From an uncultured Erythrobacter sp. (GTDB taxonomy: Bacteria; Pseudomonadota; Alphaproteobacteria; Sphingomonadales; Sphingomonadaceae), in contig CAJXJR010000001.1 in assembly GCA_913055155.1 (NCBI GenBank), forward strand, positions 186,001 through 250,000: a stretch of DNA of 64,000 nucleotides. Direction: 5' to 3'. The notes beneath the pieces were generated by a model that saw only the letters and a list, made by a program, of their open reading frames with translations, ran no database searches and had not been told where the DNA came from. Position numbers and translations under genes: made by a program. Positions 1 to 8,767 of the stretch are shown piece by piece (position 1 is the first letter of the stretch; each line of letters starts with the position of its first letter).

Positions 1-591
1 CAGCTTGCCGCCTTTTTCGATGTAGGTCTGGTCCGGGCCGTTGACCATGATATCGGACACGTCCGGGTCGCCCAGCAGCTCTTCCAGCGGGCCGAAGCCG
101 AGCAGCTCGTCGATCAGCACCTTTTCCAGCGCGAACTGCTCGCGGCGGTTCAGGGTGACCTTAAGCTCGGCCAGCACTTCCATGATGATCGGGCGGAATT
201 CTTCGGACAGCTCTTCCTTGGTCAGCGTGGCCGCTGCCTCGGGGTCGACGCGTTCCAGCAGGCGCGGCAGCACCTGTTCCTTGATCTTGTGAACGCTGGC
301 CTCGAAGCCGCCAAGTTCGCTGTTGCCCTCGTGCACCGCGTTGGAACGGTCCGCCAGGCGGCTCATCGCGTCTTCCTGGCCGCGACCGCCGGCGCCGCCG
401 TCCAGGGGCGCACCTTCGGGCGGAACGGGCGGGAACTGTTCGCCGCCGGGGCTGGAAACCGACTCGGATTCGGGGGCGGACTTGGCGCCGCCATTGGGAA
501 CGCCACCGCGCATCGGCTTGGCCACGCCGAAGCTGGGGCGCGCACCCTTGGACATGCCACCTGCACCGCTCTTGCGTCCGAATGCGCTCAT
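1..591 (-). CDS. cpaF: CpaF/TadA-type pilus assembly ATPase, N-terminal part (3' end outside window)
   Basis: Only the first 197 codons are present; the gene runs off the left edge. The product starts MSAFGRKSGAGG and has a Gly/Pro-rich, low-complexity N-terminal region of about 75 residues. A helical segment follows that ends in LLGFGPLEELLGDPDVSDIMVNGP, the signature of the N-terminal domain of CpaF/TadA secretion ATPases. The family powers assembly of Flp/Tad pili at the inner membrane from the cytoplasm. The Walker motifs lie beyond the window and cannot be checked. The ATG at 591 is the first methionine of the open frame. The gene is divergent from the glycosyltransferase at 769. Family assignment is firm; that the gene is intact is not shown. 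Confidence 0.88.
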   Translation of the reverse strand, partial: MSAFGRKSGAGGMSKGARPSFGVAKPMRGGVPNGGAKSAPESESVSSPGGEQFPPVPPEGAPLDGGAGGRGQEDAMSRLADRSNAVHEGNSELGGFEASVHKIKEQVLPRLLERVDPEAAATLTKEELSEEFRPIIMEVLAELKVTLNRREQFALEKVLIDELLGFGPLEELLGDPDVSDIMVNGPDQTYIEKGGKL

Positions 592-768
592 TCTCGCAAA
601 CCCCCTAAAAACTCGGTTTTGCCGCCGTTTCGAAAAATTCGGCGGATTTCATGCAGAAGGCTTCTTGCGAATTTAGGTGAAGAACTGGTTAAGTTTGTGG
701 GCCTAGGAACGCTTTTGGCGCAGGTTGCGAGGGTAAACGGATCAGTGACGACAGGCAGCAATCCTGCG

Positions 769-1905
769 ATGCGGGTCGTCCTGCTGGGCACCTATGACCT
801 GGGCAAGCCGCGCACGCGCCTGCTGCGCGACGCCTTGCATGCGATCGACCCCACGCTGCGCGAACTGCATTTCCCCGTATGGGAAGGGGTGGAAGACAAG
901 TCGGTCATGACCGGTCTTGGCGCGAAGCTGGGTGTCGCCGTGCGCCTGTTGCTGGCCTATCCGGTGCTGGCGCTGCGCTACCTTTTTACAGGCCGACATG
1001 ACGTGGTGGTGATCGGATACCTGGGCCTGTTTGACGTGCTGTTGCTGGCCCCCCTGGCAAAGTTGCGCGGCAAGCCCGTGGTTTGGGACTCGTTCCTCTC
1101 TGTCTACGATACCTATGCGCGCGACCGGGCAATGGCACCCGAACGCGGCTGGACCGCAAGGCTGCTGCGCTGGATGGAGCGCAAGGCCTGTGCGCTGGCT
1201 GACCGGGTGGTGCTCGACACCAGGGCCCATGCCGCGCTGATGGAAGAGCTGCACGGCGTGCCGCAAGGCAAGCTGGATGCCGTGCTGGTCGGCGCGGAAG
1301 CGGGGACGTTCGCGCCCGCCACCGCCACGGCGGAAACGGGTACCGGCCCGGTAACCGGCCCTGTAAAGGTGCTGTTCTACGGCCAGTTCATCCCGCTGCA
1401 CGGGATCGACACAATCGTCGATGCCGCGCTCGACCAGCGCGGCAGACGTTTTTCATGGACAATCATCGGCCAGGGACAGGAAGCGCAGCGGATCGATGCG
1501 CGGCTGGCCGAGGTGGAGGCTCCACAGGTGGAGCGGATCGGATGGGTGGCCTACGATGGATTGCAGGATCAGCTTGCAGCCGCCGATGTGTGCCTTGGCA
1601 TCTTCGGCACCAGCGACAAGTCCGCACGGGTGATCCCGAACAAGGTCTACCAGACACTTATGGCAAACAAACCACTGATAACAAGAGATTCTCCTGCCAT
1701 GCGCGAGCTGGTGAGCGGTGAACGTCCGGGCCTCTATCTGGTGCCGCCTGCCGACCCGGTCGCGCTGCTCGACGCGCTGGAGAAGTTCGCGCAGGATCGC
1801 GAGACCTTGCCTGCCACGCTGCACGGCGACCTGTGCGAGGCCTTTGCCTTGCCCGCGCTGACGCAGCAATGGCGCGGCGTGCTGGAAAAGGCGATCACGC
1901 GATGA
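769..1905 (+). CDS. Glycosyltransferase family 4 (GT-B fold)
   Basis: A predicted cytoplasmic glycosyltransferase of 378 residues that should transfer an activated sugar onto a lipid-linked glycan. It begins MRVVLLGTYDLGKPRTR, a typical GT4 N-terminal strand-loop. A hydrophobic segment (VVVIGYLGLFDVLLLAPL) sits in the N-terminal half. The C-terminal half carries VLFYGQFIPLHGID, IIGQGQE and a late acidic segment resembling the nucleotide-sugar site. The open frame extends upstream, but the upstream residues look non-coding. A GTG at 745, preceded by GAGGG about 11 bp away, is an alternative start. The stop overlaps the next gene's ATG (ATGA at 1902-1905), so the two are translationally coupled. 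Donor and acceptor cannot be told. Confidence 0.85.
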   Translation: MRVVLLGTYDLGKPRTRLLRDALHAIDPTLRELHFPVWEGVEDKSVMTGLGAKLGVAVRLLLAYPVLALRYLFTGRHDVVVIGYLGLFDVLLLAPLAKLRGKPVVWDSFLSVYDTYARDRAMAPERGWTARLLRWMERKACALADRVVLDTRAHAALMEELHGVPQGKLDAVLVGAEAGTFAPATATAETGTGPVTGPVKVLFYGQFIPLHGIDTIVDAALDQRGRRFSWTIIGQGQEAQRIDARLAEVEAPQVERIGWVAYDGLQDQLAAADVCLGIFGTSDKSARVIPNKVYQTLMANKPLITRDSPAMRELVSGERPGLYLVPPADPVALLDALEKFAQDRETLPATLHGDLCEAFALPALTQQWRGVLEKAITR

Positions 1906-2852
1906 GCCGGATCGACATCCTCCTGGCCACTTACAACGGGGCAAGGTTCCTGCCCGAACAGCTGGCCTCGCTGGCGGCACAGACCCATTCGGACTGGCGG
2001 CTGCTGGTGCGCGATGACGGGTCCAGCGACGGCTCGCTGGAGGTGGTGCGTGATTGGGCAAGGGGCGTCTCGCAGCCGGTCGAGATCATCGAGGACGGGC
2101 GCACCGGCCTTGGTGCTTCGCTCAACTTCGCGGCGCTGCTGGAGAGTTCTGACGCGCCCTATTTTGCCTGCTGTGACCAGGACGATGTCTGGCTTCCGGA
2201 GAAACTGGAAGTGATGCTGGCGGCCTTGCAGGCAGCCGAAGCGCGCGCCGGTGCGGACACGCCGTTGATGGCCTATTCCGACCTGTGCGTGGTCGATGGA
2301 GAGCTGCGCCCCATCGCCGACAGTTTCCAGCAATTCTCCCGCCGCCCGCGCCTCCAACCGGGCCGCGAACTGCGGCAGGTGATGATGCACAACGTGGTCA
2401 CCGGTTGCGCTTCTCTGGGTAATGCAGCCTTGCGTCAGATGGCCCTGCCGATCCCGCCAGAAGCGAGCATGCACGACTGGTGGCTGGCGATGGTGGCGGC
2501 CGGTTTGGGGGAACTGGTCTGGGTGCCGCAAGCGACGATCCTCTATCGCCAGCACGGCGGCAACACGCTGGGCGCCAATGCCAACGATCCGCTGTCGCAG
2601 CTGCGCTATGTCGCCGGCAATGCGAGCGAGGCCTTGGCCCGATCACGCAAGCTGCTGGCGGATACCCAGCGGCAGGCAGGTGCTTTCGTCAAGCGTTATT
2701 ACGAGGCGCTGCCTGACGTCGATCAGGCAATCCTGCGCGACTATGCCCGCCTGCCCGAAATGAGCGCGGCTCAGCGCAAGGCATTCTTCCTGCGCAACAA
2801 GATGCTGGAAGACAATGTTCTGAAAAACATGCCGTTTTTTCTGCTGTCCTAA
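1902..2852 (+). CDS. Glycosyltransferase family 2 (GT-A fold)
   Basis: A 316-residue GT2 enzyme of the rhamnosyltransferase-like group. It opens with MSRIDILLATYNGARFLPEQL and has RDDGSSDGS, the usual nucleotide-sugar-binding loop. The metal-binding region is CCDQDDVW and a later element is MHDWWLAMVA, as in enzymes that add deoxyhexoses in O-antigen and capsule pathways. The start overlaps the stop of the GT4 gene by four bases, which implies coupled expression and a joint role in building one glycan. At its 3' end the stop codon overlaps that of the convergent gene at 2849. Confidence 0.9.
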   Translation: MSRIDILLATYNGARFLPEQLASLAAQTHSDWRLLVRDDGSSDGSLEVVRDWARGVSQPVEIIEDGRTGLGASLNFAALLESSDAPYFACCDQDDVWLPEKLEVMLAALQAAEARAGADTPLMAYSDLCVVDGELRPIADSFQQFSRRPRLQPGRELRQVMMHNVVTGCASLGNAALRQMALPIPPEASMHDWWLAMVAAGLGELVWVPQATILYRQHGGNTLGANANDPLSQLRYVAGNASEALARSRKLLADTQRQAGAFVKRYYEALPDVDQAILRDYARLPEMSAAQRKAFFLRNKMLEDNVLKNMPFFLLS

Positions 2853-3757
2853 CGCATGGCGCGGCGCGCTGCCTGGCGCAGCAGACCTGGCTTGGCGCCG
2901 GTCTCCGGCGCTGGTCGGTCGCGTTCGATCAGCTTGGCATCGAAGCCCAGTTCGGCAAGGTGGGGTGCCCAGGCATCGTAATGCAGCGCCAGCGCCCGGC
3001 GCTTGACGTAGGGCAGACCCTTGCGAGCCAGGTCCAGCCAATCGTCGAAAGTGGGATCGAGCCGCGCAGCGGTGGGATAGAGCGCTGCGACCTGCAGGCC
3101 GTGCCCGCGCAGCAGCTGTGCCAGCTGCGTTTCGAACACGAAGATCGCATGCGCACGATCGCCCGTGGGACGGGCCCAGAACTGCGCGAAAGCCGGGTGG
3201 GCAATGGCGGCGCGCTTGAAATGCCAGGCATAGCTTTGCAGATGCCAGCGATAGTCGTGGCTGTCGGTAAAGCCGACCATGTCCGCCGGGTGCTTTTCCG
3301 CCCGCGCGATTTCCTCGGCAAGGCGGGTGGAGGCATAGACGCTGTCGTTCACCGTGGCGAGGAAGCGCGTGGCCGACCAGTCGAGTTCGCCGATGGGCGA
3401 GGCCCAGGCCGCGAAGTCGAAGCCGGTGTTCTCGCGCGCGATGGCATGGCCGAAGGGGACTTGCGGCTGCACCGCAAAATCGTCCAGCGCGATGATGAAC
3501 AGAACCTCGTAACCGCCTTGCTGCCAGATCCGGGCATGGTCCACGGCACGCTGCGGCAATTGCCCGTCAGGCGAATAGCTGACGAACAGGCAGCATTTCT
3601 CGCCCGGCGTCAGCGGCTCGGTCAACCAACGCCACTGCGCGGTTTCGAGCCGGGCCAGCCGCATACGCAGAACAGTGGCCAGCGTCGACGTGCGCGCCCG
3701 GCGGTAGAGCGCGCGAGCACCGACAAAGGTCCTTGCCGCAAGGTCGAGCGCGCTCAT
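2849..3757 (-). CDS. RgpF-like rhamnan synthesis / glycosyltransferase protein
   Basis: A 302-residue protein resembling the rhamnosyltransferase RgpF family. Its motifs are CLFVSYSPDGQL near residue 55, YEVLFIIALDD and ARENTGFDFAAW, the last matching the conserved RENxGYDF box of that family. The C-terminal half has the LGFDAK region and ends basic. The start at 3757 overlaps the stop of the upstream sulfotransferase gene by four bases, so the two form an operon. The open frame continues upstream but that stretch is the shadow of the sulfotransferase. Likely cytoplasmic, acting on a lipid-linked polysaccharide. The sugar it transfers is not determined. Confidence 0.75.
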   Translation of the reverse strand: MSALDLAARTFVGARALYRRARTSTLATVLRMRLARLETAQWRWLTEPLTPGEKCCLFVSYSPDGQLPQRAVDHARIWQQGGYEVLFIIALDDFAVQPQVPFGHAIARENTGFDFAAWASPIGELDWSATRFLATVNDSVYASTRLAEEIARAEKHPADMVGFTDSHDYRWHLQSYAWHFKRAAIAHPAFAQFWARPTGDRAHAIFVFETQLAQLLRGHGLQVAALYPTAARLDPTFDDWLDLARKGLPYVKRRALALHYDAWAPHLAELGFDAKLIERDRPAPETGAKPGLLRQAARRAMR

Positions 3758-4566
3758 GCCTCGCCCCGCGCAAGGGCAAGGAAGCGTTGCGCGATCACAT
3801 TGGCCCTGGCGACCAGCGCGGGATCGCCGTCGATCTCCGCTACCGGAGGGCGACGTTCTGCCATGAGGCCTGCAATCGGGCGATAGTCCAGCGGGAAACC
3901 CCAGCCTTGCAGCTGCTCGGCAATGGCCGCGTCGTCGCGCGCCAGCCTGTCGAGATCGCACACGATGGCGCGCTGCGGGCCTACGGCTGCGACATGGTCG
4001 AGGATGCATTCGTTGTAGTGGCACCAGGCGGCCAGGAAGCCATCGGCCAGACGGGCGTTCTGCCACCGTTTGTAGGGCCGTTGCAGCGGGAAGGCGGCGC
4101 GGCGCAACCACGACCCGCGCGGGGTGCCGGCAATCTGCCGGGCCTCGCGCTCCATCAGCGATTGCACCACCTCGCGATAGTCGCGGTAGACGGCGATGCA
4201 GTGAAAATCCGCGAGGGCGCGGTAGTGCGGCAGGAACAGGCAGGTGCGCGGTTCCTTCCAGGCAAAGGTATCGGGCTTGGCCTGCAGCAGGCGGCGCGCA
4301 GCGGCTTCGTCCCACGATATCGCCTTGTACCTCGCCGCGTCGAAATGCGGCTGGCCGCGCGTTACCATGCCGTTTTCCGGCAGGCCGCTGGCGCGCAGCA
4401 TGGCGATGTGAAACTCGTAGAAATCCAGATCCTCGAAATGGCCGCGCTCGTTGCCGGTATCCGCGCCCAGTTGCCGCGCGCCGAGGTCCAGCCCGCAGGC
4501 ATCCAGCCAGCTGGCGGTGAGGGAGGTGTAGGACCTGTGCATCCCGAGGATCGCCAGCATGACCAT
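3754..4566 (-). CDS. Sulfotransferase-family protein
   Basis: A 270-residue P-loop sulfotransferase. ILGMHRSYTSL near residue 7 is the 5'-phosphosulfate-binding loop (GxxRSxT) of PAPS-dependent sulfotransferases. WKEPRTCLF and IAVYRDYREVVQSL correspond to the regions that contact the 3' phosphate. It should transfer sulfate from PAPS to a carbohydrate hydroxyl. Its place among glycosyltransferases and a flippase suggests the target is a surface glycan, which is an inference. ATG 4566 is chosen because a GGGG stretch lies upstream; ATG 4560 is two codons further in and has no clear ribosome site. Confidence 0.82.
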   Translation of the reverse strand: MVMLAILGMHRSYTSLTASWLDACGLDLGARQLGADTGNERGHFEDLDFYEFHIAMLRASGLPENGMVTRGQPHFDAARYKAISWDEAAARRLLQAKPDTFAWKEPRTCLFLPHYRALADFHCIAVYRDYREVVQSLMEREARQIAGTPRGSWLRRAAFPLQRPYKRWQNARLADGFLAAWCHYNECILDHVAAVGPQRAIVCDLDRLARDDAAIAEQLQGWGFPLDYRPIAGLMAERRPPVAEIDGDPALVARANVIAQRFLALARGEA

Positions 4567-4661
4567 AGCTGTGCATTATCCCCGGCCAGCCCCACCTTCA
4601 ATGGCGCCGGGCGTGCTATCCCGCATCGAGGTGGCGCCATGCGGCGCGCAAGGAACAGGTA

Positions 4662-5948
4662 ATGGCAGACAGCTACGGCAAGGCATCCAGCGTGACCCCG
4701 GCCATGCGCGCAGCCGCGCGCGGCGGCGGCGCGCTGGTGGCCGTGCAATGGAGCGAGGCGCTGGTGCGCGGCCTGTACGTGCTGCTGATTGCGCGCGTGC
4801 TTGGCCCGGAACAGTTCGGGCTGTGGTCCTATGCCCTGGCGGCCTACACTTTCCTTGTCAGCCTGACGCTGCTGGGCGCGGAGCTGAGCATTCCCGCCCG
4901 CATCGGCAGGGACGGGCTGGCCGCCAAGCCCGTTATCGATGCCAGCTTCACGCTGCGGGTGGTGATGCTGCTGGCTGCCTGCGCGATCCTGCCGCTTTAC
5001 GGCCTGCTGGCAGAAGGGGCGGGCGAGGTGCGGCTGGCGCTGTTCCTGCTGCTGCCGGCCGTGCTGGGCCGCGGCCTTGCCCTGTGGGCACGACCGGTGT
5101 TCACCGGGTTCGAGCGCGCAGGGCTGGCCTTGCGTATCGGTGCGCCGATCCGCTTTGCCGAGCTGGGCATCGGCGCCGCGATCCTGTTTGCCGATGGCAC
5201 GCTGGCATGGTTGCTGCTGCTGCACGGCGCCAGCTGGCTGGTGGAGGCAGGGCTGTGCCTGGTGGTGATGCGCCGCACTGTCGTGCGCCCGCAACTGGTG
5301 TTCGACATGGCGCGGCTGGGCCGATGGCTGCGCGAATCGCTGCCGTTGGGGCTGGCCGCGGGCGCTGCGGGGTTCCTGACCACGGGGCCGCTGATCTTGC
5401 TGCGATACCGGACGGACGGTCTGGTCGAAGTGGGCCAGTTCGGCCTTGCGCTGCAAGTCGCCATGTTCGGCGTGATGGCCGTGCAGGGGATGCTGGGTGC
5501 AGCGATGCCCGCGATCAGCCGCGCGCATAACCGCGCCGACGAGCGCCTGCCGCGCCGCGCACTGGCGGTGGTGGGGGCGACGGGGCTGGGCTTCGTGCTG
5601 ATCGCTGCGCTTGCCGCGCTGCTGGGCCCGCCGGTTGTCGCGCTGGTGTTCGGTGACCGATTTGCGCTGGCAGGCGAACTGCTGCCGGCGCTGGTGCTGT
5701 TTGCCGGCGCCAGCGTGCTGCCGCACGTGCTGTGGCAGATGCTGGTGCTGCGCGGGCGCAGCTGGAGCGGGGTGGCAGCGAACCTGGTCGGCTGCGCCGT
5801 GCTGGTGGCGGTGCTGCCCACGTTGGTAACGCAGTTCGGCGTAGTGGGGGCGGCTTATGCCGGGATCGCGGCTTGGCTGCTGCGCGCGGGATGGCTGGCC
5901 GTGGCGCTGCTTAGCGCGGGCAAGGCCGACGATCAGAAGCCGACGTAG
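4662..5948 (+). CDS. Polysaccharide flippase (oligosaccharide/lipid MVF-type membrane protein)
   Basis: A 428-residue integral membrane protein with roughly twelve hydrophobic segments spread over its whole length. The first visible motif is RGLYVLLIARVLGPEQFGLWSY, typical of the Wzx/RfbX polysaccharide-transport group. It should move undecaprenyl-linked glycan units across the inner membrane. The start ATG at 4662 follows AAGGAACAGGTA, a usable ribosome-binding site. It is divergent from the sulfotransferase, sharing a 95-bp intergenic region, and its last 16 bases overlap the convergent gene ending at 5933. Confidence 0.85.
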   Translation: MADSYGKASSVTPAMRAAARGGGALVAVQWSEALVRGLYVLLIARVLGPEQFGLWSYALAAYTFLVSLTLLGAELSIPARIGRDGLAAKPVIDASFTLRVVMLLAACAILPLYGLLAEGAGEVRLALFLLLPAVLGRGLALWARPVFTGFERAGLALRIGAPIRFAELGIGAAILFADGTLAWLLLLHGASWLVEAGLCLVVMRRTVVRPQLVFDMARLGRWLRESLPLGLAAGAAGFLTTGPLILLRYRTDGLVEVGQFGLALQVAMFGVMAVQGMLGAAMPAISRAHNRADERLPRRALAVVGATGLGFVLIAALAALLGPPVVALVFGDRFALAGELLPALVLFAGASVLPHVLWQMLVLRGRSWSGVAANLVGCAVLVAVLPTLVTQFGVVGAAYAGIAAWLLRAGWLAVALLSAGKADDQKPT

Positions 5949-7597
5949 AGCGGCTCGTCCTCCCAGGCTTGCCGCGGCGGTGCCAGGTGGTCGCCCCATT
6001 GCAGGCGCACGGCGCTGTCGGGTGCGGCGATGCGGTGTTCACCCCGGGCAAGCGTGACGATGCTGCCTGCCGGATGCACAAACCCGTCGATCACGACCGT
6101 GCCGCCCAGCACGGTATAGTCCCCCGGCACCAGCCAGCTGACCGTTTCATCGGTGCCGGCGGCAAGAGCCCGCCCGGCAAGATGGATGGGACCCCAGAAC
6201 GGCAGGTAATTTTCGCGCAGAGCCTCTGCGTCTTCGGGCAGCAGCACGCCGTCTTCGCCTTGGAGAATGGCCATGATCACGTCGTCGTTGGCCAGCAGCA
6301 GGGGCACCGGGCGTGCCTCCATCGCCGCACGATACTTGGGCGCGCCGGTACGGCGATAGGCGTCGAGCGCCGCAGGCGTCATCAGGTAGTTCGCCTTGGT
6401 GAACGAGGGCAGCATGCCGTTGTGATCGAAATATGCACTGCCTTCGGGCAGCAGCGCCTCGGCCGTTTCCACCAGTTCGCGCTGGCGCTGGATGGTGTAG
6501 CGGTCCTCGATAGCGAAAATGCCCGTGGCCATGATCGCCAGCACTGCAGTGACGAGCAGCAGCGAATAGCGCGCCAGCGCGGCCTGCAGCGCCACCACAA
6601 CGCTCACCGCAACGGGCGCGAGCATGAAGACGTAGAAGTAGGCAGCGGTGTTGGTGTAGAACAGCGGCAGGGTGATCGGCAGCCACAGGCCGGTGAGGGC
6701 CCATTTGGCGCTGCCGGCAACGTCACTGCGCCAGATCGCGAAGGGTGCGGCCAGCGCCAACAGGGTCAGGATCGGCGCGGTCAGCGCGGCTTTCACCCCC
6801 ATCTGCCAGTACGGCGGCACACCCAGGAAGAACATCCAGCGCGAAGCAGAGGCTGCCATGGCTGTGCCCTCGGTCGCCTGCGTCAGGGCAGCGGAGTGCC
6901 AGATGTAGAGCGCGGCAAACACTGCAACGGTGGCCACGGCTGCGGCGACAAGGCGCAGCGCGGTGGCAGGGGCAAAGCGGTCTTCGTTCCAGCGCATCCA
7001 GGCCACGCCGATGAAGGCCGGGGCGTAGAGCGCCACCTTCATGGTGACCATTCCTGCCACGGCCACCAGCGTGGCAAAGGCGAGGAGCGGGAGCAGTGCC
7101 AGGCGGCAGCGCGCCAGCACGGCCAGCGCACTCATCAGGGCAGCGGTCGCCATGGGGTCTGTACGGAAGGAAAACCCGTGCTGCATCACGAAGCCTGCGG
7201 ACAGGTAGAGCAGCGCCGCCAGCAGGGCGACGGGCCGTTCCACGAAGCGGCAGGCAAGGGCGTAGATCGCCCCCAGCGTCACCACTTCGCAGCCCAGCAT
7301 CACCAGCCGCGCGGTCACGATCTTGTCGATCCCGCTGCCGGGCAGGGCCGGGAGCCAGGCGAACAGCCGGACGTGCAGGCTTTGCAAGGGCTGGGTGAGC
7401 ACGCCGCGCTCGAAATCGGCGACGTGGTAGTAGAACCAGAATTCATCCCAGTTCACCGCGCGCGTGAACACCATGGAAAGCTGCATGGCCAACAGCAGGC
7501 CGATGGCGGCCAGCGGCCACGCGGCGCTGTTTGCGGCGGGCAGGCGGCTGGCCTGTCCGTTGTCGGCAAGGTCAGCCGGAATGGCCTGCGTGGTCAC
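5933..7597 (-). CDS. GT39-like multi-spanning membrane glycosyltransferase
   Basis: A 554-residue membrane protein with about ten to twelve hydrophobic helices. Near residue 50 it has VNWDEFWFYYHVADF; an acidic pair in the first periplasmic loop is the catalytic feature of the ArnT/Pmt (GT39, GT-C fold) group. These enzymes use polyprenyl-phosphate sugars as donors at the outer face of the inner membrane. The C-terminal 170 residues are soluble. The GTG start at 7597 overlaps the stop of the upstream polyprenyl-phosphate sugar synthase (GTGA), which supports a donor-making and donor-using pair. The longer open frame to 8644 is a shadow of that upstream gene. Confidence 0.75.
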   Translation of the reverse strand: MTTQAIPADLADNGQASRLPAANSAAWPLAAIGLLLAMQLSMVFTRAVNWDEFWFYYHVADFERGVLTQPLQSLHVRLFAWLPALPGSGIDKIVTARLVMLGCEVVTLGAIYALACRFVERPVALLAALLYLSAGFVMQHGFSFRTDPMATAALMSALAVLARCRLALLPLLAFATLVAVAGMVTMKVALYAPAFIGVAWMRWNEDRFAPATALRLVAAAVATVAVFAALYIWHSAALTQATEGTAMAASASRWMFFLGVPPYWQMGVKAALTAPILTLLALAAPFAIWRSDVAGSAKWALTGLWLPITLPLFYTNTAAYFYVFMLAPVAVSVVVALQAALARYSLLLVTAVLAIMATGIFAIEDRYTIQRQRELVETAEALLPEGSAYFDHNGMLPSFTKANYLMTPAALDAYRRTGAPKYRAAMEARPVPLLLANDDVIMAILQGEDGVLLPEDAEALRENYLPFWGPIHLAGRALAAGTDETVSWLVPGDYTVLGGTVVIDGFVHPAGSIVTLARGEHRIAAPDSAVRLQWGDHLAPPRQAWEDEPLYVGF

Positions 7598-8604
7598 GCG
7601 GCGTCCTTGTGGCGAGGGCGGGCAGGAGCGGGTGCATCTGTCTCGCGCTCGCGCTGCATTTCGGCCAGCATGTCTTCCAGCTTGCGCGTGCGGACGAGGT
7701 TTTCCTCCAACAGCTTGCGGTTGGCGGCAACAAGGTCTGCCACCATGCCCATGATCGCCACCAGCGTGCCCAGCACCAGCAGCGCACCGCCGATCACCAG
7801 CGACTGCACGTGGCCACCGCCGTCGCCCTGGGCGTAGAACCACAGGAAACGCAATATCGGCAGCAGGCCGATAAAGGCGATCAGCGACCCGGTGCCGACG
7901 AAGGCACGTAGCGGTTTGTAGGCGGTGAAGCTGCGCGCCATGGTGATGCCCGTATTCATCACGAAGCGCGGAATCGACTTGAACAGGCGGCTGGGGCGTG
8001 CGGCAGCATGGGTGCGCACCGGCACGGTGGCAATCGCCATGCGCTTGCGCCCGGCCTGGATCAGCATGTCGGTGGTATAGCTGAATTCGGTGGTGATATT
8101 GATGCGCTGGGCGGCATCGCGGCTGATGGCACGAAAACCGCTGACGGCATCGGATACGTGCGTTCCGGCAAGGTGCTGCACCACGCCGCTGCCCACCCGC
8201 TGCATCAGCCGCTTGGGGGCGGAAAAGTGCGCGTTGTCGGCCACGCCGCGATCGCCGATCACGATATCCGCACGGCCTTGCACGATCGGGGTCACCAGCG
8301 CCTCTATGTCGCCGCCTTCGTACTGCCCGTCGCCATCGGTGTTGACGATGATGTCGGCCCCTTCGGCCAGCGCGCGGTCCACGCCGCTGCGGAAAGCGGC
8401 GGCAAGGCCACGGTTGCGGCGGTGGGTGACCACGTGGTGTACGCCCCACTGGCGTGCGACCTGCGCAGTGCCATCGGTGCTGCCATCGTCGATCACGAGG
8501 TATTCCACCACGTCCACGCCCGCCACGCGGCGCGGCAGGGCCGCCAGCGTTGTCGGTAGTGTCTCGGCCTCGTTCAGGCAGGGAATCTGGATAATCAGCT
8601 TCAA
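7594..8604 (-). CDS. Polyprenyl-phosphate sugar synthase-like GT2 glycosyltransferase
   Basis: A GT2 enzyme of the dolichyl-phosphate mannose synthase type. The conserved N-terminus is KLIIQIPCLNEAETL, followed by VIDDGSTDGT and a DGDGQYE metal site. FSYTTDMLIQAGRK follows, and two C-terminal membrane helices lie around residues 230-300. It should load a sugar onto polyprenyl phosphate. Family members begin exactly at (M)KLIIQIPCLNE, which here coincides with a TTG at 8604 preceded by GGGGG about seven bases away, giving 336 residues. An in-frame ATG at 8661 would add 19 unconserved residues. The stop overlaps the GTG of the GT39-like gene. Confidence 0.82.
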   Translation of the reverse strand: MKLIIQIPCLNEAETLPTTLAALPRRVAGVDVVEYLVIDDGSTDGTAQVARQWGVHHVVTHRRNRGLAAAFRSGVDRALAEGADIIVNTDGDGQYEGGDIEALVTPIVQGRADIVIGDRGVADNAHFSAPKRLMQRVGSGVVQHLAGTHVSDAVSGFRAISRDAAQRINITTEFSYTTDMLIQAGRKRMAIATVPVRTHAAARPSRLFKSIPRFVMNTGITMARSFTAYKPLRAFVGTGSLIAFIGLLPILRFLWFYAQGDGGGHVQSLVIGGALLVLGTLVAIMGMVADLVAANRKLLEENLVRTRKLEDMLAEMQRERETDAPAPARPRHKDAA

Positions 8605-8767
8605 AATCTGGCCCCCGGCAACTGTGCCCACGCGGGCACGCCATAGGGCTTTGTTAAGCATGACCGTTTAACGCTTCGTAAAATTCCGAGGCTGGCCAAA
8701 GGAATTCGTTGCCCGGCCTCGCGGCTGCTCCTAAGCGGCGCTGACCGCACATGGAGGGCGGTTCGCA

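Noticed and set aside
289-744. N-terminal extension of the GT4 gene
   Set aside because: The frame is open but runs antisense through cpaF and its promoter; translated residues have no family match. The gene is taken to start at 769 (or GTG 745).
4362-5999. 545-residue frame antisense to the flippase
   Set aside because: His/Gln/Arg-rich composition without membrane or domain motifs; the opposite strand has a clear membrane protein and a sulfotransferase.
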